Below are positions 55,076 to 64,000 of a DNA stretch of 64,000 nucleotides, one piece after another. The notes beneath the pieces were generated by a model that had not been told where the DNA came from, ran no database searches, and saw only the letters and a program-made list of their open reading frames with translations. Positions within the stretch are counted from its first letter, which is position 1; the number at the start of each line of letters is the position of its first letter. The position numbers were made by a program, and so were the translations under genes. The stretch spans positions 1 through 64,000 of the forward strand of contig DF237411.1 in the NCBI GenBank assembly GCA_000708835.1, given 5' to 3'. Source of the DNA: Klebsormidium nitens. Lineage: Eukaryota > Streptophyta > Klebsormidiophyceae > Klebsormidiales > Klebsormidiaceae.

Positions 55076-58000
55076 ATGGCGCCCTCAGCCGCTCACTCTG
55101 CTTGCGCAAAGCTGACCAGTAATGCAGCTCCGGGGCTTCAACTGGGCAGCAACAGATGCCAGGAGAGCTCTGTGTTAAGTACCTTCTCTTGTCCCAGGGC
55201 TTCTTTCGCGTCAAGTTGCAGATATCTTCCATCTTATGCTGGCAATTCGTCTCAAATGGGGTCTGCATGCGTGCCGTTGAATGCTGTTACGAGAGTCAGC
55301 GGTCCGCCAGCAAACGCACAGCATTTGCATCGGGACAGTAACTCGCAAGCTTCAAGTGGGCGGCGCCAGCTTTTGATTGCTGGCAAAAGTCCTGTTGGTC
55401 ATAAGCATCGGTGGCGTCAGCAAGGGTGTCCAGAACAACAGGGAAGAGGGAAGTTGGTAATGGTGCGAGCGGCTGCTGATAATGGTCCTCCCGAGGGTGG
55501 CGCCTCCGAGTTGCCGGGGCCGGGAAAAGACGATCAGATTGTGAATGAGGTTGTGGGCCAAGCGAGGGATGCACTGAGGGGAGCCCTAGAATCCGCCACG
55601 AATCAGGCACTGGAGCGAGGTGCCGGGAGCGGGGACAATCCTGAGAGTAGAGAGGAAGCACTAGAAGCGGCGATCGATGCAAATGCAGAGGGGGCGCTGG
55701 GGAGGGGGGCCGCCAGCCGCGAAGTGAGCGGGCGAGAGGAAGGTGACAGGTGGCAGGAAGAGGAGGGCGCCACTTCTTCCAGCCGCGCAAAGGGGGGAGA
55801 AGAGCAACGGCAGGATAGCCAGAGGCGCTTCGAAACAGAAATGCGGCGGGACGTCGAGCAGAACACGGAGGCCCGGGGGTTTGTGGTGGACGAAAAGCTT
55901 CGAGACCCGAACAGAGTGCCGGCATTTGCGCCAGAACAGCTCGGGGGAGGCGCGTATATGACCGTCCAGGAGCGAGGGGGAGAATCTGGCGGATCAGAAA
56001 AGCAGGAGGGGCGGAAGCTGCCGAAAAGCGGGTTTGTGGTGGATGATTTGGGGGACGGCGGGGGGGTGGAAGTGATTGGAGGAGGGGTGTCGGCGGGGCC
56101 AGATATTCTGACGCAGCGGTTGCGACGGAGTAGAAAGCGCCTTTTGATGAAGATGTTTCAGGGGCTTGAAGTGGGAGTGAAGACGGCAGTCACGGATCCA
56201 ATGGTGAGTAGCGGTCCCAATTCCGATTCAAAGGTACCAATTCAGATTCTTTGGTGGTCCTTCTTTGCAGCGACGAGTGCTGATGCAGAAATTACTCACG
56301 TTGTTCAAAATTACGAAGAGGCATTTAATTCAGCAAAACCAGGTATAAGTGCTGTGATAAAAGAGGGCGCCGTGAATTGTGGTGCACAAGGGAATGCCGA
56401 ATTGTCACACCATCCGAGTCGGTGGCATATTGAATGCGCATTTGGAGCCCTTCGAAAAGGTTATCAAATGTTTGACAGAGTGCCTGCTCTAGCGGTGTCT
56501 TTAGGCCTGCTTGCCCTTGCTTTCGGCAGAGTGGAACTTCATTTTGAACAATCAAAGCAACGCACCCACCTGCAATTCGTCCGATTGCTTTGCCTCTTTT
56601 TCCCCAGCTCCTTGCCTCTACCAATCAGCTGGGACATGCATTGCTTGTTCTTTTTGCTTTGAATGTTGGCGCCTTCATGAAGAACCAACTTTTCGCATCA
56701 TCCCCTTAAGCCTTTGTCAAGACCCCAGAGCTAGTGGCGGGAGTGTGACTTCACATGCACTCTTCTGCATGGAAGCGCAAAACTTTCGAGTCAATAACTA
56801 TCAAAGCTGCTGTCACAGAGTCCAAGAAACAGGTCCAATCAGAGGTCGCCAAACCAGAGAAGCCCTCCCGTCTCCTGACCCCTCTGTCCATCTTCCTCTA
56901 TGTATCTCACCAAGTAAGTCGCAAGCTAGGCGCGTGCTTTTCGACGCCCTGACATCCCTATGCTGTTTCTTGGCCTCCCCTCACATATCCTTCTTTTCTT
57001 TCAGGGCGCCATCGCCCTCCTCTGGTTCTTTCTCACCCACCAAATCGAGCGCATCCTCGACTGGACAAACACTGGCGTTTGGTACTCCCGCCTCCTGAAG
57101 CTCGCCGGCGCCGCCTTCACTCTCCTCCCCCCCATTCTCCTCCTCGTTTCCTACCCCCTGGAATGGTTCCTCGTCACCCTCAACAACATCCTCACGGGGG
57201 ACCCCCTAGCCAGTATCGGCTTTGGGCTGCAAGTGGCCCTGATCTACTACCCTATAACCTTCTCCGTTTTGGCCGCGATCGCCGGGCTCGAGGGCACGCG
57301 CCAGCTGGCGGTGTCCCGCGTGACGAACGACATCAGCCGCCCGTTCACACCGCAATTAATGCAGCTCGTGGGCATGGCGTGGTTCCTAATCATGGTGCCC
57401 GGCCTGCTTTTGTATAAGACGGCGATCGGCTGGGTGGGCTTCATGACGGCGTTCTATGTGTCGTTCTTCGTCAAGAGCGCCATCGCGCGATTCGTCGGGT
57501 ACACGGTGCAGCGGACGGAGGGGGATCCCCAGTGGGCGCAGTCGCCGGCGAACCCGCGGGAAATCGACCCTGAGGTGAGGCATCTTCTTTGTTTTTCCAT
57601 CTCGCAAAACCTTTTAAAAGCACTTTTCAGACTTCTTCAAAAGGATTGTAGTCTTCTTTTGACGCAAGTCCTCACCTAAGAGGCGCTTCTAATTTAAAAC
57701 CTTCACAACATTGGATTTATCGAGACATGCTTACCGAACGTGCTCAAGCTTTTTCGGGCTTTTCTTGTAAGCACGTGCTCACCTGAGAGTCTCGTTCCAA
57801 AAGTCATTATCATTTTTCCGAAACTTTTCGGAGGGCTTTCGTGACCCCGAGAGGTCGTTCCAGACGATGTCATTCGCCGTCACATCTTGTAAGCGACATC
57901 TGGGCCCAAAGCCGCTCCAGGTCGTCGAGTCTCCGGATGTGTAGTTGAGGGTTTTGAAAGGCCTAAGCAGCTGGCCCCAAGCATCATAAAACTCATTTCA

Positions 58001-59844
58001 GCTTTTCGCCACCATCAAGTATACTGCACGTTGTCCTTCCAAGACCCGTGCCATCTTCAAAAGGAGTACCCATTGGACACTGGTACTCGTTCTTACACCC
58101 TCTCATATCACATATCTCCACTGAAAGCCCCTCGGAAGCTCCTCAAACTTGCGAGATCCGCAGATTGCCTGCGCACCTCTCAAACCGGAGACCATTCTCA
58201 AGAGTCTGATTCTTATGGCCCACTATACTCGGACGCCCACGCACACCCCGTTCGGACGTCCTTGTTTACATCTCACTCAACCCGCAGCTCGTCATTGAAA
58301 GCCCCTAGGGTCCTCTCCTGTGGCATCCGCAAACTCGGCCCAGGTTTCAAGACTTCTGACGTTTCAAAACGTTCTGCGCTCCACACGTGTTATGCTCGGG
58401 CCCCGGACACCTGCGCTCACCGTCTTCGGACCGTCCTTCCTTCCATCTTACTCAAATCTGCAGATGTACGCTGTAAACCCCCATAATCCATAAATTCGGT
58501 AAAGTCAACCTGCGCAACTTTCAAGCTCGAAACAAATGTGAGATTATCTTTGCAGTGGCGCATCATATTCCGAACGCCGACGCGCGTCGTCTTTGGACTG
58601 TCCTCTTAATCGTCCTACTCAAAATCGCAAATTTACGCTGAAAGCGCCAAGAATCCGCAGACTCTGCTCCTGACCAAGCCTCATGACGTTTTGAAACACG
58701 TCTCTCCCGCTGTAGTGGCGCATCATGCCCCGGACGTCCACGCGCGTCGTCTTTGGGCTGCAGTTTGCAGATTTACGCTCAGCGCCTTCAAATATTGAAA
58801 CCGGCAAACTCTTCCCGCTCACTTCTCATACTTAGCAAATGTGAAAATCTTATCTACGCAGTGGCGTATCATGCCCCGGACGTCCACGCGCGTTGTCTTC
58901 GGACTGTCCGTCGTTCTTCTGCACTTCCTGGTGATGCTCGAGTCGTCGCAGTGGACCAAGCTCTTCTTCGCCAAGATGCCTCTGTGGGCGAAGCTCATTC
59001 ACACCATCGGCGCGCTGTGGCTGCTCACCTTTTGCTACTACGTCAACACGCACTCGTCCGACTTCATCCGGGAGTACTTCGAGCAATACGTCGTTCCCAG
59101 AGTGAGTGATTTGACACTAACAATCAACTAACCGCGGCGATTGATTCCTGTTGTTTTACATTGGGGCCGGACAGAACTCTCCGTCTCGAAGCTTTAAAGA
59201 AGTCCTTTGAATAGGTTTGCATCTTGTCTAGTGAAATATACTACGATCAAGCTCCCCTCTAGGTGTTTGCCGTTTGTCATAGGACTCCCTTCCTATAGGG
59301 AAACCTATACGTGGAATACAGTGGTTGAATCTGAGCTTTAGCAATCTGGTTTTTGACCTTGCATCAACCAAGTGCGATCGAAACTTCAACCTCAAGCAGT
59401 CGTCGTGGTCATTCAAAGCTGCAATCTCGTGCAGGATCGGGAGCACTTGAAACATTTGAGGAGATTGAAGTCTGAACACTGTGAAGAATGGTGATGCTCG
59501 CAGCAACTTCCGGAATAAAAAGGGGTCAGCCCGCTCCAGACCAAACGCCGCATCGTGTCAAGTCACTGACGCGCCACGTGTCCCGTTCGCTGCAGGAAAT
59601 CGTGAACGAGGGCCTCTACCGCTATGTCCGTCATCCCATCTACGCCTCCTACATGCTCCTTTTTGTTGCGTACGCATTCGCGATGCGCGCGCCCATCTCC
59701 GCGGGTTTGCTCGGTGCCGTCTCCCTCTGGTATTACAACATCCGAGTGGAGATTGAGGAGGCGAAATTGGTGGGGCGGTTTGGACAGGACTACGTGGACT
59801 ATATCCGCGAGGTGCCTTACCGGTATTGGCTTGGCGTTTACTGA
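55076..59844 (+). CDS. Plastid-targeted PEMT/ICMT-like membrane methyltransferase, 5 exons
   Basis: Exons: 55076-56203, about 56833-56913 (acceptor uncertain), 57005-57574, 58862-59101 and 59596-59844 (stop TGA). The C-terminal exon has the signature of the phospholipid/isoprenylcysteine methyltransferase fold: GLYRYVRHPIYASYML, then VEIEEAKLVGRFGQDYVDYI and VPYRYWLGVY, the SAM-binding RHP and E-E motifs of this family. Exons 3 and 4 supply several membrane segments (LLWFFLTHQIERILDW, IYYPITFSVLAAIAGLEGTR, FGLSVVLLHFLVMLES, IGALWLLTFCYYVNTHS). The first about 125 residues are Ser/Ala/Arg-rich, ending near VMVRAAADNG, which fits a plastid transit peptide. A Gly/Glu-rich region follows. The substrate is unknown. 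The upstream in-frame codon at 54977 is GTG, so the ATG at 55076 is taken. The intron before exon 4 is filled with copies of that exon's 5' end. Confidence 0.75.
57880..58860 (+). repeat. Array of decayed copies of methyltransferase exon 4 5' end
   Basis: Exon 4 starts with TGGCGTATCATGCCCCGGAC at 58862. Copies of acceptor plus this text lie at 58716 (TGTAG acceptor, near-perfect) and 58556 (TGCAG acceptor), and more decayed at about 58389 and 58215. A very weak one may sit near 58058. Spacings are 146, 160, 167 and 174 bases. The following intron text (GATTTACGCT-GAAAGCGCC-CGCAGACTC) is repeated too. The array occupies most of the intron. Confidence 0.85.
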
Positions 59845-60716
59845 GTCACAATACTTTCTATTGAAAGCTGAGCGAGCTGGTACAGAACAGCAAACACTGA
59901 ACGGTTTTGTGGGATCGGAGGATGAGTCACTTCCCGACCTTCCATTTTAAGTCCTGCAATTTGGCACTGCTAGCGCTCTGAGCTATTCCAAAGCCCAAAT
60001 CCGGAACTGTCTCATGGCATGCATGTATTTAAACAAAGGGTTGTCGATACCATTATCCAGAGAATCACGCCATATGCACGCTGCGATTGCGAGCTATATA
60101 CTTCATATGGCCGGTCTGGTCAATCCCGTGCTCTCTCATGCGGTTCGGCCCCGCCCGGTAATGTGAGGCGGATGCATGTAGTACGCGTAGTAGAGCTATC
60201 GACCATGCAACTTAAAATCGTCCGATACTAACGCCTTGAGCATATCGCGGTATGTATGCATACTTAACCGATGCTAACCAAATACGGCGGCACGCTTACA
60301 CACATGTGAGCCGCGCCACTTAGCCAGATCAATAAAGCCGGAGCATCGCGCGCAGGAAACGTACCATGTACTGTCGGTCCTGTGGCCAACATTTCTTCGG
60401 GTTTTAGGGTAAAAAAGAAATTAGCATGCCTCTGGACCTATGCCAGTACCGCATGCGCACTTTTCGAGCTCCTTTGCACATGTGCAGCCACGTACACCAT
60501 CCCGGCCAGCTGCCTGCTATATATGTCTGTAGTGCACCATGTTTAAAGAATGACTGGTCGCGGGAAGGAGGCAATGGTTGCCATCAGAAAGAGGCGGTGC
60601 GCATATGCAACAAGTATCAGAACTCCAGTCTTTTCCTTCGAGACGCCGGGTCTGCGTCTTCATCAAAGTTATGCACTACTAGGACGGGCAAAGCTCATGG
60701 AGGATCAACGGGCCGG
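59845..60716. repeat. Convergent intergenic region with CATGCATG-rich island
   Basis: Between the methyltransferase stop (+) and the mu-domain stop (-). It contains GGCATGCATGTATT, ATATGCACG, GGATGCATGTAG, TATGTATGCATAC, TAGCATGCCTC and CGCATGCGCAC. No gene is supported. Confidence 0.6.
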
Positions 60717-63267
60717 TCACGCAATGGGCGATGAAGCATTCGCTCCATGCCGTTCTAGGAAGGGAAGGTGATGCAGAGGGGGCGATTTGCCAAGGGAGTT
60801 CCACAGGATGTAGTCGCCCTCGACGACCTGCCAAGAAAGTTGTGCGTAACCGTTTGCTTTGTTTAAAAACCCAAGAACGAAATCAAAGAGCCTGAAGTCA
60901 AGCGGACAAACCACAACGGACTGCGCATTGCATGTGATCAATTCCCAAGTGGTCCAAGCAAGTCGTTCTCTGACTATTTGAATCTACTTGGTTCATCTGC
61001 CAAGATCCAAAAATTCTACCTGCAGTTTTCAAAGGCTGCCAAGACACAGGGATGTGTCAAAGAGGACTCTTGAAAAAGCTGAAGAGGCTCAGATGGGTCT
61101 TGGATGACGGAAACTCAACACAAAACTGCGCCTAATTTGAGGAAGCGGGCCATATCCACCGGTCACTTACAATCCAGCGCCCTAAATTCTCCTGCCCTTC
61201 ATCCGACGTGGATCTTAGTAAAATCGATTTGAAGGGTTCTCCTGACGACTACAGAAACGTCTCCCATGATTGACAGCAAGCTCTCAATTAACAGAATTTC
61301 GAATCCTGCGTTTCTTGTCGGAAAGGGTTTGCGGAATCGTCCCCTCCGGAACCTCGACCGCATTGGAAAGTACGGCCTGCTTTTCGAGAGACGTAGAACG
61401 ACAAAAGCTCGTCAGAGCATTGGCCGCCTTGATTGCAGTGTTGCTTCACCTCGTAAGTCGCTTCGACGGAGGCCTTTGCCGGAGGGTAAATCAGAACCTT
61501 GGAGGTGTCAATCGCGGTTTCAGTCAAGGAGCAGCCCGAAACCCTGCATGGAAGACGAGAGAGCTCGACGAAGTTTTTTGCCGCTTTCTGCGGGGCGTCT
61601 GCATGGAGCATAACAAGACGACCAAACAGTTGGGTTGACCGTATTTGAAAGACATTCACACAAATTGAAAAGTTTTTAGCCAAGACCTTCACCTTGTGGA
61701 TTCAATCCTAAAAAGCACTGAATACTTTTCTGACGAAGTATAAAAGTGTACCACTTAGAGGAGCTGTGTGGCTTCCGGTTGAAACAGATAGGACCAGCGG
61801 TCAACAGGCGGTAAAAGAAACTCAGGACATACGAATGACTGTAGAAGAGTCACTTCGGTGGCCTCACTTGAAAGAGACGCGCGCATGACTGTACTGATCC
61901 CAGGCGAACGGATCGGCCCACGTGGCAGGCCGGCTGGCGGAGCTGGTCGTGGCGTCATCATCCACGTCATCGGCCTGGGAGATACGATTCCAACTTTTTG
62001 GAAAGTGCCTTCATGATCCCTGGAGAAGACGACTGCCTTTTACAAAAGTACCACTTCGTTGCTGACGCCACGTCGGAAGGGCGTGAAACCGTCCGTAGAA
62101 TCAGAGATGACAGCAGAGATTGGGCGCCCCAAACCCCAAAAAAAAGGTTATGTACAGATACTTCAAAAAAGGGGCCATGTAGGTAAGCGTTTGCTCTCAA
62201 GTTTCTCGTGGGCCAGACGGAAAAAGCACAACGCACCAGCTGCTAAATGGGGATTTGATCGCACGTCGTAAGCACTTGACAGTAGTTTTCAACCCGCGGT
62301 GGCGTACTCACAATCTGACCCTTTAGCAGATTCGAACTCTGGTCGACCTTCAATGCACGACTCCTTTTTCTCGCGCTCCACGAAAGTCCTCACCGTGCAA
62401 TCCATTGGCCCGGCCTTTAAAATTTCAGTGCCCGGTTGTTTCGTCCCGGCAGCCTTTTATATACATCGCTGAAAGCGTGGCTTTTCCGGTGTCTCCTCGA
62501 ACTACCTCTCTTCCTTTTCAATCTCTGATCGAGAAAACTCAACGATCCCTAATCCGAAAAGTTGACAAGTAGATCTTACCGTGTAGTCCATCGGCCCCGC
62601 CTCAAGCTTTGTAGTGCCCTGTTTCTCTTTCCCGGCCACTTTAAGCACGATCTCTGAAAGCCTGGCTTTCCCAGTTTTCCCCCCGAACCATTTCCCTGCT
62701 TTCCATTCCCTTATCGAACAGTATAATGGCAATTCTCACCGTATAATCCATCGGCCCGGCCTCTGGCTTCTCAGTGCCCGGTTCTTGATTCCGGGCCGCT
62801 GTAGCACGGTCGCCAAGAGCGTGGCCTCCGCAGTCTTCCCCCCGAACTATTTCCCGTACCTTTCGAAAACCCTTATCAAAAAAGTTCGACGAAGAAATCT
62901 CACCGTGTAATCCATTGGCCCTGCCTCAGGCTTCGCAGTGCCCGGTCCCTTCAACCCGGCCGCAGTAAGCACCGTCGTTGAAAGCGTAGCTTCCCGGGTC
63001 TTCCCCCCAGACCATCTCCCTGCCTTGCAATCCCTTATCGAACAAATTTTATGCGAATCTCTCACCGTGTAATCCATCGGCCCGGCCTCTGGCATTGTAG
63101 TGCCCGGTCCCTTCAACCCGGGCGCTGTAAGCACGGTCGCCGAGAGCGTGGCTTCGCCGGTCTTCCCCCCGAACCATCTCCCGGGCGTAACCACCCGCCA
63201 CACCAGCGATCCGTCTTGAGGCGCGAGCGAACCAACGGAGGGAGTCCCTTCCACCGATACAATCGTC
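60717..63267 (-). CDS. Mu-homology-domain adaptor subunit, AP-5 mu-like, 3' part
   Basis: C-terminal part of a gene running off the right edge. Exons: 63267-63066, 61974-61868, 61543-61450 and 60827-60717 (stop TGA), with phases 0, 2 and 0 agreeing. The joined protein resembles the end of an adaptor mu-homology domain: SLVWRVV, GGKTGEATLSATV, PEAGPMDYT, then an acidic insert (ADDVDDDATT), VSFKVSGCSLTETAIDTSKV, LIYPPAKA and VVEGDYILWNSLGK at the C-terminus. The mu pattern I compare it with is WKI-GGKE-A-V, PPI-F-VSGL-VRYLK and a final G-Y strand. It is divergent, so AP-5 mu is the best guess over AP-1 to AP-4; mu subunits select cargo for vesicle coats. The N-terminal exons lie beyond 64000. 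Repeat copies surround the first exon seen here. Confidence 0.5.
62392..63065 (-). repeat. Four tandem copies of the 3' part of the mu-gene exon, with donor
   Basis: The real exon ends at 63066 before GTGAGA. Copies of its 3' two-thirds with a GT donor occur at donor positions 62902, 62738, 62578 and 62392: spacings of 162, 164, 160 and 186 bases. The first and third copies retain frames close to GKTREATLSTTVLTAAGL and LEAGPMDYT. The second and fourth are shifted. Their acceptors do not keep phase with the upstream exon, so they look like pseudo-exons. Confidence 0.8.
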
Positions 63268-63725
63268 CTGCGAGTAGAAACAGACCAATTTGTTAGTGGT
63301 TAAGTATTTGTAATGACTGGATCTGCTTAGACCAAAATCACGCGCCACGCCAGCGAGCCGTCCTGGGGCGCGAGCGAACCAACGGAGGGAGTCCCTTCCA
63401 CCGATACAATCGTCCTGCGAGTAAAAAACAGACCAATTTGTTAATGGTTAAGTATTAGTAATGACTGATCTGCTTAGACCAAAATCACGCGTCACACCAG
63501 CGAGTCGTCCTGCGGCGCGAGCGAACCATCCGACGGAGTCCCTTCCACCGACGCGATTGTTCTGTAATTAAGGATTGAGGTTAACAGGTAAACCCAGCAT
63601 ATAGGGGTTCTCCAACAGTGAAAACTGGACTTGGTTAGGGCAAACCACCCGCCACACTTGTAAGCCATCCTGGGGCGCGAGCGAGCCCACCGACGGAGCC
63701 CCTTCCAACGACGCGATTCACCCTC
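63268..63725 (-). repeat. Three upstream copies of the mu-gene exon 5' end, 147-bp period
   Basis: The acceptor CTG (plus strand) of the exon at 63268-63270 recurs at 63415 and 63562, exactly 147 bases apart each time, and in a mutated form near 63719. The first copy is almost identical to the real exon over about 75 bases (TIVSVEGTPSVGSLAPQDGS) and in its intron flank, then runs into a stop. The older copies are progressively more diverged. Confidence 0.85.
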
Positions 63726-63962
63726 CATAGGGGCAAACACAAAGATTGCAAAGTGGATTCATCTAGAGCGGATTGAAAAACGTGCAGCCTTGCCCAGGCT
63801 CATTAAGAAGGTTCAGCTGGTGAGAGCATCAGACCTTAAATTGCGTCGCTGATAAAGCTCTATGGAAAGGAGCCCCGATGGGTTTGTGGGGACACGGATT
63901 GGTTTGCAAAGCACCCCGCAAGCCCGATGTTGTGCGATGGGTTTTGGTTTCCTTTGTTGGGC

Positions 63963-63998
63963 TAGGCCGAATTGACTTAGTAGGCCGAATTGACTTAG
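63963..63998. repeat. 18-bp direct repeat, two copies, at the window end
   Basis: TAGGCCGAATTGACTTAG occurs twice head-to-tail and may continue past the edge. Confidence 0.7.
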
Positions 63999-64000
63999 TA

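Noticed and set aside
62392-63725. Regular repeats that could be read as a CRISPR-like or satellite array
   Set aside because: Units are copies of an adjoining exon with splice sites, too long and too diverged for CRISPR, and the setting is a spliced eukaryotic gene.

Overview
The window is nuclear DNA of a photosynthetic eukaryote, most likely a streptophyte or charophyte green alga (Klebsormidium-like). This is inferred from gene content and structure. Genes are split into many short exons with GT/AG introns of about 100-900 bases, and base composition is close to 50% GC. The proteins are plant-type: an LHT-like amino-acid transporter, a DUSP-type ubiquitin protease, a plant-type monoacylglycerol lipase and a plastid-targeted membrane methyltransferase. 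There is also a centriole-type (SPICE1-like) protein, which suggests a lineage that can make flagellate cells. There is no bacterial operon structure, CRISPR array or insertion sequence.

Layout from left to right: a gene-poor 3 kb; a glycosyltransferase-like gene (+, 3-4 kb); an 11-exon AAAP/LHT-like transporter (-, 5.8-14.1 kb); divergent from it an 8-exon monoacylglycerol-lipase-like gene (+, 15.2-19.7 kb); an intronless F-box gene (-, 21.6-22.5 kb); a SPICE1-like centriole/coiled-coil gene (-, 24.6-28.2 kb, ends unresolved); an unrecognised conserved-looking gene (-, 30.8-34.5 kb); a DUF1764 gene (+, 35.2-35.8 kb); a membrane-anchored armadillo-like gene (-, 36.4-37.9 kb) lying 93 bases downstream of the Pol I/III subunit gene RPAC2 (-, 38.0-39.0 kb); an intron-containing tRNA-like Pol III gene (+, 41.8-42.1 kb); a 17-exon DUSP/USP ubiquitin hydrolase (-, 43.4-53.5 kb); divergent from it a plastid-targeted PEMT/ICMT-like membrane methyltransferase (+, 55.1-59.8 kb); and the 3' half of an adaptor mu-homology-domain gene, AP-5 mu-like (-, 60.7 kb to beyond the right edge).

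Three structural patterns stand out. First, introns in four genes contain decayed tandem copies of the 5' end of the next exon together with its splice acceptor. In at least seven exons the copies are spaced mostly 137-148 bases apart, about one nucleosome core; some are exactly 147. Second, islands rich in CATGCATG/GCATGC sit at gene 3' ends, four of the six between convergent gene pairs. Third, a tRNA-like gene with intact A box, B box and T-run terminator is interrupted by an intron-like insert of about 200 nt made of a 25-33-base minisatellite.

Exon coordinates were derived by hand from reading frame, splice consensus and phase matching. First exons of several genes could not be found, and family names rest on remembered motifs, not on searches.
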